A stretch of 64,000 bases of DNA from NCBI GenBank assembly GCA_964472315.1, contig CAYYJS010000002.1:61024-125023 (forward strand). The letters run 5' to 3'. Positions 26,901-34,374 of this stretch are shown here, in pieces. The position numbers and the translations under genes were made by a program. Under the pieces are notes generated by a model. That model made no database searches, had not been told where the DNA came from, and saw only the letters and a list, made by a program, of their open reading frames with translations. Each line of letters begins with the position of its first letter. Positions within the stretch are counted from its first letter, which is position 1. The DNA is from CAYYJS01 sp964472315 (GTDB lineage: Bacteria > Verrucomicrobiota > Kiritimatiellia > UBA8416).

Positions 26901-27687
26901 CGCGCCGGGCGGCATGACGCTTGCGGATGACATTCTCAGCATGAGCGCCGTGCTGACGAATCCGGAGATGTCGGTGATCCTCCACGCGTTGCAGCAGCGC
27001 GGGCACACGGACCTGCTTTCAGCGCCGAAGATCACCACGCAGTCGGGGCAGGAGGCGTCGCTCAAGGTGGTGACCGAGTACATCTACCCGACCGAATTCG
27101 AGACGTCCGGCATTGGCGGCGGCACTACGGTTGGCGCCGGCGGCGCGGCGGTGGGGGGCGGCACGGTGGGCGCCGTCGTGACACCGACCGCGTTCGAGAC
27201 GCGCGAGGTCGGCGTCATTCTCTCGGTGTTGCCGGAAGTGACCCCCGAAGGTCAGATGATCAACTTGACCATGTCGCCGGAAGTCGTCTCCGAGCCGACC
27301 TGGAAGAACTACGGATCGACGTATCAGTCGGACATCAACGGGGATGGCGTGCTCGAAACGCAGACGCTGAATATGGAACAGCCGTTTTTTCATACGCGTC
27401 AGCTCAACACGAGCATGTTGATCTACAATGGTGCGACCGTCGTGATGGGCGGCATGATTACCGAGGTGCGGCACGATGTTGACGACAAAGTGCCGTTTCT
27501 CGGCGATATCCCGATTTTCGGACGGCTCTTCCGGAGCAAGAGCGAGACGAGCGAGAAGCGCAACCTGCTTATCTTTGTCACGGCCCGCCTGGTCGATCCG
27601 GCCGGGCGCCCCTTGGATCAGACGCGGCAGGGCTTGCTTACCGACGTGCTTGCGGAAGGCCTGATGGAGAAGGATGGCACGAAGTAG
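23971..27687 (+). CDS. Secretin-type outer-membrane channel (Amuc_1098/PilQ-like)
   Basis: Largest protein of the cluster, 1238 residues. A signal peptide ends near AAYAQ. Residues about 40-420 are a low-complexity region rich in proline, alanine, valine and glutamate. Two TPR-like helical blocks (about 435-520 and 555-630) come next, then an N0/STN-type domain (RIPEVDFRQANIRDVIDFLH). The secretin core (about 905-1230) shows VEIEARFVEVAQTDIDSLGL, SAPKITTQSGQEA, VGVILSVLPEVTPEG and DDKVPFLGDIPIFGRLF. The ATG at 23971 is chosen because AAGGAG (23956-23961) is nine bases upstream but directly abuts the ATG at 23962. It would form the outer-membrane pore for the pilus-like system. Confidence 0.88.
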   Translation: MQDDRRFITTCSILLAAFTVAAYAQTGKDESGTMAFEDLAIESAVEGALPTVSADDDLLKTLMSGTEADVPVGAIDVGKTLPTVPDGKSAVLTLDDVPASDLAVIEGAEAPAVDVAPVEEKGVDTRGSAAVAAAAEPPVNLVDVATELGLTGETEVVPPMPRAAVAAPPTDDLADLLAGEEETVTVPSVPAPPVIPVSLAEEVPVVESVTPLETVPEETATVSAVVDKVPAPPVVTDDIGIEDLIKELAGETEAEMAIERVPIETPQPPASVDVVPPPAEDVPPAPVVAPVEIVDQPPEFVDDMAIDADVLKSLTREARADTTTAAVAEAPAMELVIEGLIDEAELAVEPPTAPPPARVEKPVLPIEETVAEPVGSPSVAKPLPPVGKTVDTPTPAVAEDMGAAVENVTATGEPAIAERAVRNRSDVALDTFAVQESLKRIAEEAHGLESLQLGEQALADRQFQKAVTRFDEALRFIPERADTVESRGRARRGLAAAYYVQALSFERENELDKALAAAINAVNYGYIKAESTVRRLKLKIEKGPIAPPPTKDRRWEEESYLDIQRQIQEWLKRGREAYLAHEYEKSRGAFESVLARDPHNKEAIRMLRRASDKMYDRASMELESTRSRMMESVRDTWNPRDYGILETPMEAKVGRAATKPVDEIEREKILAKMQQIRIPEVDFRQANIRDVIDFLHSQSVENDTTTGEGRKGVNFILKLDEGAAKAGGRVTPAASTDPFAATADVFGGPAAAAPGAGADNLVTFGALDITLKEALDIVVDIAHLKYRIKESVVMIVPFDEASGEIIHRMYDVLPSFVTKSGELSEALRSSRSDRGGGDFIPMGEPGGGGGAPSAEQDWKVVFTEMGVEWPQRSSIKYVPTIGKLIVANTAENLTVFEKVLSVLNVIPYQVEIEARFVEVAQTDIDSLGLEWLLTDNWELAEKKTDAGLPLAARERLVLNANVNSGGFTKGNRFLTKSAPGGMTLADDILSMSAVLTNPEMSVILHALQQRGHTDLLSAPKITTQSGQEASLKVVTEYIYPTEFETSGIGGGTTVGAGGAAVGGGTVGAVVTPTAFETREVGVILSVLPEVTPEGQMINLTMSPEVVSEPTWKNYGSTYQSDINGDGVLETQTLNMEQPFFHTRQLNTSMLIYNGATVVMGGMITEVRHDVDDKVPFLGDIPIFGRLFRSKSETSEKRNLLIFVTARLVDPAGRPLDQTRQGLLTDVLAEGLMEKDGTK

Positions 27688-27729
27688 GCGTTCCGCCCAC
27701 GGCCTGCCCCGCGGCCTCCGTATTCGTTC

Positions 27730-28608
27730 ATGTCAACCTCGCGACTAGTCCTCATCGATGCCATGGGCATCGTCTATCGGAGTTTCTTTGCGATCCGGAA
27801 CCTGTCCAGGTCGGATGGCGTTCCGACGAATGCGCTATTCGGGTTCATCCGCGCGCTGAACCAGGTGCGCGCACGCATGACCCCGACGCACTGGGTGGTT
27901 GTGTTCGATGGTGGGCTGCCGTCGGAGCGAACCGTCCGTCTGCCGGAGTACAAGGCCCAACGTCCGCACATGCCGGACGACATGCGCGTTCAACTGCCGT
28001 ACATCAACCGGTACCTGGAGGCCGCGGGTGTGCCTTCGCTGTTGCGTGACGCATGCGAAGCGGACGACCTGATCGCCTCGCTGGTGGCGCGCCATGCCGC
28101 CGATGTCGATGGCGTGGTTATTCTTTCGAGCGATAAGGACATGTATCAGCTTGTCAGCGACAAGGTGCGCGTGACGCGGTCCGGTACGGGCGAGGATGCC
28201 ATGGGGCCGGCGGAAGTGGAAGCGAAGACCGGTGTACGGCCCGAGCAGGTTGTCGAGTGGCTGGCGCTGGTCGGTGATGCCGCCGACAACATTGGCGGGG
28301 TGCCTGGGGTTGGGGGCAAGACGGCGAGCCGGTTGTTGAAGGCGTACGGGACGATCGACGGGTTATGGGCGCACTTGGGCGAACTGGGAGAGGGGCGCGT
28401 CGCGACCAGCCTGGCCGCTTCGCGGGCCATCGTCGAGCGCAACCTGTCGGTCGTGCGGTTGACCTCCGATCTGGCTGACCTGCCGACGTTGACCGAGTTG
28501 GCCGTGCAACCGGAGCCGACGTCGCGCGTGGTGGCCTTTTATGAGGAGATGGAGTTCCACGCGTTGGCGCGGGCGGCACGGTCGCCCGAACTGTCGCTGG
28601 GCGGTTGA
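27730..28608 (+). CDS. Stand-alone 5'-3' exonuclease (PolA N-domain type)
   Basis: Flap-type 5' nuclease of 292 residues, equivalent to the N-terminal domain of DNA polymerase I and to Xni/ExoIX. Metal ligands are visible in LVLIDAMGIVYRSFF, VFDGG, CEADDLIAS and LSSDKDMYQLVS. The helix-hairpin-helix GDAADNIGGVPGVGGKTAS is complete. There is no polymerase or proofreading domain: the frame stops and the next gene is coaE 160 bases on. In other PVC bacteria polA-coaE-rho is the usual order, so this looks like a polA whose polymerase part was lost or moved. No clear ribosome site precedes the ATG. Confidence 0.88.
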   Translation: MSTSRLVLIDAMGIVYRSFFAIRNLSRSDGVPTNALFGFIRALNQVRARMTPTHWVVVFDGGLPSERTVRLPEYKAQRPHMPDDMRVQLPYINRYLEAAGVPSLLRDACEADDLIASLVARHAADVDGVVILSSDKDMYQLVSDKVRVTRSGTGEDAMGPAEVEAKTGVRPEQVVEWLALVGDAADNIGGVPGVGGKTASRLLKAYGTIDGLWAHLGELGEGRVATSLAASRAIVERNLSVVRLTSDLADLPTLTELAVQPEPTSRVVAFYEEMEFHALARAARSPELSLGG

Positions 28609-28615
28609 TTTTTTT
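28583..28615 (+). terminator. Intrinsic terminator of the exonuclease gene
   Basis: CGCCC (28583-28587) and GGGCG (28599-28603) form a five-pair GC stem with an 11-base loop, followed by seven T (28609-28615). It overlaps the last codons of the gene and separates it from coaE. Confidence 0.5.
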
Positions 28616-28618
28616 GCG

Positions 28619-28646
28619 TTGACGCGTCCGTGGGCCATGATATCCT
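28619..28646 (+). promoter_or_regulatory. Putative coaE-rho promoter
   Basis: TTGACG (28619-28624), 16 bases, TATCCT (28641-28646), directly after the terminator and about 120 bases before coaE. The long leader contains no hairpin that I can call a riboswitch. Confidence 0.42.
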
Positions 28647-28770
28647 TCACACACTTTCCCTGAGTGAGAACACCTGTTTATTCCCAACTATGCCGTGATC
28701 GGCTCCCCGTGTTGACGCTACCCGCGCAGCGCGGTTTTCTGGTAACGCACACACAGATGCGGTTCCGGCC

Positions 28771-29388
28771 ATGGTGCAGATAGCAGTTACAGGCGGGATT
28801 GCCTGCGGGAAGACGCTCGTGGGCGAGTTTCTCAAGGCGCGAGGCGTGGTGGTGTGCGACGCGGACCCCATTGCGCATGATCTGCTGCGGCGTGGCGAGC
28901 CGGTGTTCGAGGGTGTCGTGGAAGCGTTCGGTCCCGGCGTTCTCACGGTCGATGGGGATGCGATCGACCGCGGCTTGCTGGGTGGTATTGTGTTTGGGGA
29001 CGCGGTGGCGCGGGCGCGACTGAACGCGTTGGTGCACCCGGTTGTCGCGATGCGGTTGGACGCGTGGCGACGCGATGCGAAAGCGGCGGGTGCGTACGTG
29101 ATCGCGGCGTTGGTGCCGTTGCTTTTCGAGGCCGGCATGGACGCCGGGTGGGACGCCGTCGTCTGCGTTGTCGCCTCGCCGGCCACGCAGCGGGAACGGT
29201 TGCTGGCGCGGGGCCTGAGTGAAGCGGCGGCGGTGTGCCGGATGCAGGCGCAGTTGCCGCAGGCGGTCAAGGCCGCGCGGAGCGACTACGTGATCGTCAA
29301 CGACGGGACACGGGACGTGGCGGAGGAGCAAACGAGTCGGGTGCTGAAGCGCATCCTGGAGAGACCCTATGGCAGAGAACGCGAATAA
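28771..29388 (+). CDS. coaE: Dephospho-CoA kinase
   Basis: Last step of coenzyme A synthesis, phosphorylating the 3'-hydroxyl of dephospho-CoA; 205 residues. The P-loop GGIACGKT (about 8-15) is followed by the substrate motif VVVCDADPIAHDLL, and the lid and base-binding regions show HPVVAMRL and VPLLFEAGMDAGWD. The gene overlaps rho by 20 bases. It is the second member of the conserved polA-coaE-rho order. Confidence 0.94.
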   Translation: MVQIAVTGGIACGKTLVGEFLKARGVVVCDADPIAHDLLRRGEPVFEGVVEAFGPGVLTVDGDAIDRGLLGGIVFGDAVARARLNALVHPVVAMRLDAWRRDAKAAGAYVIAALVPLLFEAGMDAGWDAVVCVVASPATQRERLLARGLSEAAAVCRMQAQLPQAVKAARSDYVIVNDGTRDVAEEQTSRVLKRILERPYGRERE

Positions 29389-30823
29389 TGGTGGACAGCA
29401 ACAGCAGCAACGCAAGCCGCCGCGTGGGCGCGGCATACGGAACCGCGGCCGTGGCGGCAATGGCGATGGAATGAACCCGCAGCGCGGCATGGCGCAGAGC
29501 GATCAGCCCTCCGCCCAGCAGCAGCGCCCCCGCGAGGAACCCCGCGAGCCGTTGCCCGCGGGCGTGCCTGACGTGCTGAGGCTATACGAGTTGCAGTCCA
29601 TGTCGGTCCCCGACCTCAACACGATGGCGGACAGTCTTGGCCTGGTGGAACTGGGCGCCATGCGGAAGCATGAGCTGATTTTCGAGATCCTCAAGGCGCA
29701 TGCGCGCTATGAGGGCAAGATCATGAGCCGGGGCGTGCTTGAGATTCTGCCGGACGGCTTCGGTTTTCTACGTTCCCCGTACAACAACTACCTGCCTTGT
29801 CCCGAGGACATCTACGTGTCGCCGTCCCAGATCCGGCGGTTTGCGTTGCGGACAGGCGACCATGTCGAAGGCGAGATTCGGGAGCCGAAGGAGAAAGAGC
29901 GGTTTTTCGCGATGTTGCGCGTGGACCGCGTCAATGAGGCGGAGCCGGAGAAGTCGCGGCAGAAGATTCCGTTCGAGAATCTGACGCCTTTGTTTCCGGA
30001 CCGCCGCGTATCGCTCGAAAGCGATCCGAAGGGTATTTCGATGCGCGTGATGGACATCTTCACGCCGATCGGGTTCGGTCAGCGCGGGCTCATCGTGGCC
30101 GCTCCGCGCACCGGCAAGACCGTCCTGCTTCAGCAGATCGCGAACAGCATCTCGGCGAACCACCCGGACGTGCACCTGATCATCCTGCTGATCGACGAAC
30201 GGCCGGAGGAGGTCACCGATATGACCCGCAATACGAAGGCGCACGTGCTCAGTTCGACTTTTGACGAAGCCCCGGACCGGCACATCCAAGTGGCCGAGCT
30301 GGTGATCGAGATGTCGAAACGCATGGTCGAGTGCGGCAAGGATGTCGTGATTCTGCTCGACAGCATCACGCGTCTGGCGCGCGCCTACAACACCGTTCAG
30401 CCGCACAGCGGCAAGATCCTCTCCGGCGGCGTCGACTCCAACGCCCTGCACAAGCCGAAGCGGTTTTTCGGCGCCGCGCGGAACATCGAACACGGGGGCA
30501 GTCTGACGATCATTGCGACGGCGCTGGTCGAGACCGGCAGTCGAATGGACGATGTCATCTTCGAGGAGTTCAAGGGCACGGGGAACATGGAGTTGTGCCT
30601 GGACCGTACGTTGAGCGACAAACGCATCTTCCCGTCCATCAACATCGAGAAGTCCGGCACCCGCAAGGAAGAGTTGCTGCTGCACCCGGATGAACTGAAC
30701 AAGGTATGGATTCTGCGGCGCGCGATCAACGGCGTTCCGGCGGTTGAGTCCATGGAAATGATCGTGAACCGGCTCAAGAAGACGAGCAGCAATGCCGAAT
30801 TCCTGATGTCGATGAAGGAATAG
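29369..30823 (+). CDS. rho: Transcription termination factor Rho with a disordered RGG-like N-terminus
   Basis: Hexameric RNA-dependent ATPase and helicase that ends transcription, 484 residues. Residues 1-65 form a disordered extension rich in Gln, Arg, Gly, Asn and Pro (QQQQQRKPPRGRG, RNRGRGGNG). A Rho N-terminal helical domain (about 68-110) and a cold-shock RNA-binding domain (DGFGFLRSPYNNYLP) follow. The ATPase has Walker A in VAAPRTGKTVLLQQ, VILLDSITRLARAYN, and the secondary RNA-binding loop SGGVDSNALHKPKRFFGAAR. It starts inside coaE. The extension is the unusual part compared with E. coli Rho (419 residues). Confidence 0.96.
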   Translation: MAENANNGGQQQQQRKPPRGRGIRNRGRGGNGDGMNPQRGMAQSDQPSAQQQRPREEPREPLPAGVPDVLRLYELQSMSVPDLNTMADSLGLVELGAMRKHELIFEILKAHARYEGKIMSRGVLEILPDGFGFLRSPYNNYLPCPEDIYVSPSQIRRFALRTGDHVEGEIREPKEKERFFAMLRVDRVNEAEPEKSRQKIPFENLTPLFPDRRVSLESDPKGISMRVMDIFTPIGFGQRGLIVAAPRTGKTVLLQQIANSISANHPDVHLIILLIDERPEEVTDMTRNTKAHVLSSTFDEAPDRHIQVAELVIEMSKRMVECGKDVVILLDSITRLARAYNTVQPHSGKILSGGVDSNALHKPKRFFGAARNIEHGGSLTIIATALVETGSRMDDVIFEEFKGTGNMELCLDRTLSDKRIFPSINIEKSGTRKEELLLHPDELNKVWILRRAINGVPAVESMEMIVNRLKKTSSNAEFLMSMKE

Positions 30824-30864
30824 GCGCCGGGAATCGCCGTTCCCGCCGCCGTGGCGGGCAACGG

Positions 30865-30894
30865 GTCGGCAATTGCGGATGTCGGCAATTGCGG
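30865..30894. repeat. Short tandem repeat, 16-base period
   Basis: A 14-base unit containing the palindrome GCAATTGC appears at 30865-30878 and 30881-30894, and a partial third copy (TTGCAATTG) overlaps the promoter -35 region at 30896. It lies between rho and tig and could be an operator, which is a guess. Confidence 0.4.
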
Positions 30895-30895
30895 G

Positions 30896-30923
30896 TTGCA
30901 ATTGACCACCCCGACTCTATTAT
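30896..30923 (+). promoter_or_regulatory. Putative promoter of tig-clpP-clpX
   Basis: TTGCAA (30896-30901), 16 bases, TATTAT (30918-30923). The leader to tig is roughly 95 bases. Confidence 0.5.
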
Positions 30924-31023
30924 GTCGGGCCTGTTCGAACGTCGGACCGGTCCGGGGTGGCCGGACACAACCGAATCCGCCAGTGGTCCGGCGGTGGTAT
31001 CAGGCGAGGAAAGTGTGAGCGGT

Positions 31024-32319
31024 ATGAAGATTTCCGTCGAGAAGAAGGATGGGTGTCGCCGTGTTGTGGATGTGGAGGTCGGCGCCGACCATGTGCGTGA
31101 GGACTATGACCGCGTTGTGGCGCTTTTTGCCGGTCAGGTCCGTGTGCCTGGCTTTCGTGCCGGACGCGCTCCCGCGAACCTGGTGGAGCGGCGTTTTCAG
31201 AAGCAGATCACGGACGAAGCGCGCGAGCGCCTGGTGCCGCAGTACTACCGGGATGCGCTGGCCAAGGAAGGCATCGCGCCGGTGGCGCTCGTTGACGTGG
31301 CCAATGTCTCTTTTTCCAAGAACGATGGACTCAAGTTCCGTGTCGAAGTCGACGTCGCACCCGATTTCAAGTTGCCGAAGTACAAGAAGCTGACGGTGAA
31401 ACGTCAACCGGTCGACGTCGGCGATGCCGAGGTCGACCGCGCGCTCGAAGATCTGCGGGCGCGGTTCGCGCGGTATGAGGATGTCGAGGGCCAGACCGTG
31501 GCGGCCGACGATCTGGTGCGGGTCGACTACGCGGGAACCGTCGACGGGGCGCCTGTCGCCGAACTGACCCAGGAGTGCCGTGACTTGGGCGCGGGGAGCG
31601 ATTTCTGGGTGCCGATCGGCGATCCCGAGTTTCTGCCGGGGTTCAATGCGGGGCTTACGGGAGCCGCGATCGGTGATACGGTGACGTTTGACGTGACGTT
31701 TCCCGATGGCTATCACGTCAAGGATATCGTCGGCAAGACCGCGCGCTATGTGGTGACCGTCAAGGCATTGCGCCGCCGTGCGATGCCGGCGATCGATCAG
31801 GAGTTTCTGAAGCGTCTCGGCGTGGAAACGGAGAGCGAGTTGCGGACACGGCTGAAGGACGATCTCATCCGGGCCGGCGAGAATGCCGAACAGGCTCGCT
31901 TGCGCGATGAGGTCGCGAAGGAACTTCTCGACAAGGCCGATTTCGATGTCCCGCGGTCGCTGGTCGATCGCGAGCGCAACGAAATTGTGCGCGCGATCGT
32001 GCAACAGGTTGTCCGCTCGGGCGGCACGCGGGATCAGCTCCAGCAGCAACGCGAACAGTTGCTCTCCACGGCCGCGCAGCGCGCTCTCGACCGGGTCCGA
32101 CTTTCCTTCCTTGTCACCCGTATCGGGGATGAGGAGAAGATCACCGTCTCCGACGAGGATGTCGAGGCTCGCATCCGGCTCATGGCGCAGCGATACGGGA
32201 TGGAACCCGAGCGCTTCCGCGCCGAGCTCGAGAAACGCGATGGCGTGGATGGCATGAGGAATGAGCTGCGCGCCGAACGGATCATGGATTTCATTCTGGA
32301 GAGCGCGAAGAGCAAGTAA
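31024..32319 (+). CDS. tig: Trigger factor
   Basis: Ribosome-associated chaperone and prolyl isomerase, 431 residues. The ribosome-docking motif appears as VPGFRAGRAP (about 42). An FKBP-like isomerase domain (about 155-245) begins DLVRVDYAGTVDG and contains FLPGFNAGLTGAAIGDTV, and the long helical C-terminal chaperone arms follow. The ATG at 31024 gives the family's usual N-terminus (MKISVEKKD); GAGGAAAG lies upstream. A GTG three codons earlier is a possible alternative start. First gene of the classical tig-clpP-clpX set. Confidence 0.94.
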   Translation: MKISVEKKDGCRRVVDVEVGADHVREDYDRVVALFAGQVRVPGFRAGRAPANLVERRFQKQITDEARERLVPQYYRDALAKEGIAPVALVDVANVSFSKNDGLKFRVEVDVAPDFKLPKYKKLTVKRQPVDVGDAEVDRALEDLRARFARYEDVEGQTVAADDLVRVDYAGTVDGAPVAELTQECRDLGAGSDFWVPIGDPEFLPGFNAGLTGAAIGDTVTFDVTFPDGYHVKDIVGKTARYVVTVKALRRRAMPAIDQEFLKRLGVETESELRTRLKDDLIRAGENAEQARLRDEVAKELLDKADFDVPRSLVDRERNEIVRAIVQQVVRSGGTRDQLQQQREQLLSTAAQRALDRVRLSFLVTRIGDEEKITVSDEDVEARIRLMAQRYGMEPERFRAELEKRDGVDGMRNELRAERIMDFILESAKSK

Positions 32320-32344
32320 CAGGCTTGGATTGGAAGGAGCACGC

Positions 32345-32956
32345 ATGCATGTAATGGATCAAGCTTTGGTGCCGATGGTCGTCGAACAGACGGGACGCGG
32401 CGAACGGGCGTACGACATTTTCTCGCGTTTGTTGAAGGACCGCATCATTTTCATCGGGTCGGGCGTCAACGACGAGATCAGCAATCTGATCATCGCGCAA
32501 CTGCTCTTCCTGCAGGCCGAGGATGCGGAGAAGGACATCAGTGTCTATATCAACTCGCCGGGCGGTTCGGTAACGGCGGGAATGGCCATCTACGATACGA
32601 TGCAGTTTCTCAAATGCGATGTCGCCACGTACTGTGTGGGGCAGGCCGCCAGCATGGGTGCGGTGCTTCTCGCCGCGGGTGCGCCGGGCAAACGATTCGC
32701 CTTGGCGAACGCCCGCATCATGATTCACCAACCGTGGGGCGGCGTGCAGGGGCAGGCCGCGGATATCAGTATCCAGGCGCAGGAGATTCTCCGGTTGCGG
32801 GCGTGTCTGAACGAGATCCTGGCCCATCACACCGGCCGGCCCATCGCGGAAATCGAGCGTGACACGGACCGCGACAAGTTCATGTCGGCCTCCGAGGCTC
32901 AGGCCTACGGGCTGGTGGACAAGGTTCTCCAGAGCCGGAAGATCGCGAAAGCCTGA
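32345..32956 (+). CDS. clpP: ATP-dependent Clp protease, proteolytic subunit
   Basis: Serine protease subunit that assembles into double heptamers and works with ClpX; 203 residues. The catalytic triad is readable as S103 in GQAASMGAVL, H128 in ARIMIHQPWGG and D173 in IERDTDRDKF. AAGGAG lies five bases before the ATG at 32345. It starts 25 bases after tig and ends 12 bases before clpX, forming one operon. Confidence 0.96.
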   Translation: MHVMDQALVPMVVEQTGRGERAYDIFSRLLKDRIIFIGSGVNDEISNLIIAQLLFLQAEDAEKDISVYINSPGGSVTAGMAIYDTMQFLKCDVATYCVGQAASMGAVLLAAGAPGKRFALANARIMIHQPWGGVQGQAADISIQAQEILRLRACLNEILAHHTGRPIAEIERDTDRDKFMSASEAQAYGLVDKVLQSRKIAKA

Positions 32957-32968
32957 GGAGAGTGAACG

Positions 32969-34270
32969 ATGGCGCGCACGTTCAAAACGTGTTCCTTCTG
33001 TGGCAAGCGGCAGGACCATGTGCAGAAGCTGATTGCCGGCCCCAGGGTCAATATCTGCGACGAATGCGTTCGTCTCTGCAATGGACTCCTCGGACAGCCC
33101 GAGCCGACGACGGTGAAGAGCCCCGGCGAGGATGCCGTGCGCAGGCTGCGCGCACCCAAGCCGCACGAAATCTACGAGTTCCTCGACCAGTACGTGATCG
33201 GTCAGTCCTATACTAAAAAAGTGTTGTCGGTCGCCGTTCACAACCACTACAAGCGGCTGCGTCAGGAATCGCACTTCGCTGCCGGCGATCCCTTCGCCGG
33301 GGTCGAGATCGAGAAGAGCAACATCCTTCTGCTCGGTCCGACGGGCAGCGGCAAGACCTTGCTGGCCAAGACGTTGGCACGATTTTTGGACGTGCCTTTC
33401 ACGATCTGCGACGCCACGACGTTGACCGAGGCCGGCTACGTCGGCGAGGACGTGGAGAACATCCTTCTGAGTTTGATCCAAGCTGCCGATGGCGATGTCA
33501 GCCGTGCCCAGACCGGTATCATCTATGTGGATGAGATCGACAAGATCGGGCGCAAGACCGAGAACGTCTCGATTACGCGCGATGTCTCCGGCGAGGGTGT
33601 GCAGCAGGCGTTGCTGAAGATTCTGGAAGGTACGATGGCCAGAGTCCCTCCGGGCGGCGGACGCAAACATCCCCAACAGGAGTACATCAAGATCGACACC
33701 ACGCATATCCTGTTTATCTGCGGGGGCGCGTTCGTCGGTCTTGACGAGATCGTCAAACGGCGCGCGGGAACCCGCGCGCTCGGGTTCGGCGCGGATGCCG
33801 AATCGCTGGCCAGAGGTATATGGCGCGACGGCGAGGGCCTGGCGGTCGAGCCCGAGGATCTGGTGCGCTACGGGATGATCCCCGAGTTGGTCGGGCGTCT
33901 GCCGGTGACCGCGGCGTTGTCGGAGTTGACGGAGGACGATCTGGTCCGGATTCTGACGGAACCCCGTAATGCCATGGTCAGTCAGTATCAGAAGCTGCTG
34001 GCCATGGAGGGAATCGAGCTTTCCTTTACGGATGCCGCCTTGCGAGAGTTGGCCCGTGTCGCGCTTAAACGGCGGACGGGCGCGCGCGGGCTCCGGTCGA
34101 TCGTCGAGAAGCTGATGCTGGAAGTGATGTTCGAGGCGCCACGCCATGGGCGCGGCGGTACGATTCGCGTGACGAAGGCGATGGTGGACAAGCGCAGCGC
34201 CGCGGCCGAAGCCGCAGCCGAGGCCGTGCGTGACGCACAGAGCGGCGTCGGCAGCGTCGAAGCGGCGTGA
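32969..34270 (+). CDS. clpX: ATP-dependent Clp protease, ATPase subunit ClpX
   Basis: AAA+ unfoldase that selects and feeds substrates into ClpP, 433 residues. An N-terminal zinc-binding domain has CSFCGK and NICDEC. The ATPase domain has Walker A GPTGSGKTLLAKTL, the sensor and Walker B region GIIYVDEIDKIGRK, and the ClpP-binding IGF loop here as LGFGAD. The pore loop is in TEAGYVGEDVENIL. Third gene of tig-clpP-clpX; no obvious terminator follows it. Confidence 0.96.
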   Translation: MARTFKTCSFCGKRQDHVQKLIAGPRVNICDECVRLCNGLLGQPEPTTVKSPGEDAVRRLRAPKPHEIYEFLDQYVIGQSYTKKVLSVAVHNHYKRLRQESHFAAGDPFAGVEIEKSNILLLGPTGSGKTLLAKTLARFLDVPFTICDATTLTEAGYVGEDVENILLSLIQAADGDVSRAQTGIIYVDEIDKIGRKTENVSITRDVSGEGVQQALLKILEGTMARVPPGGGRKHPQQEYIKIDTTHILFICGGAFVGLDEIVKRRAGTRALGFGADAESLARGIWRDGEGLAVEPEDLVRYGMIPELVGRLPVTAALSELTEDDLVRILTEPRNAMVSQYQKLLAMEGIELSFTDAALRELARVALKRRTGARGLRSIVEKLMLEVMFEAPRHGRGGTIRVTKAMVDKRSAAAEAAAEAVRDAQSGVGSVEAA

Positions 34271-34374
34271 CCGCCTTGTGTCGGCCGCATGGCCACGTGC
34301 GTGTCGGATGACGGACGGAGGGATGCTGATGGGTCCCACGCCGGTGGAGAACCGGACTCCGAGTCGGTGGTCCC

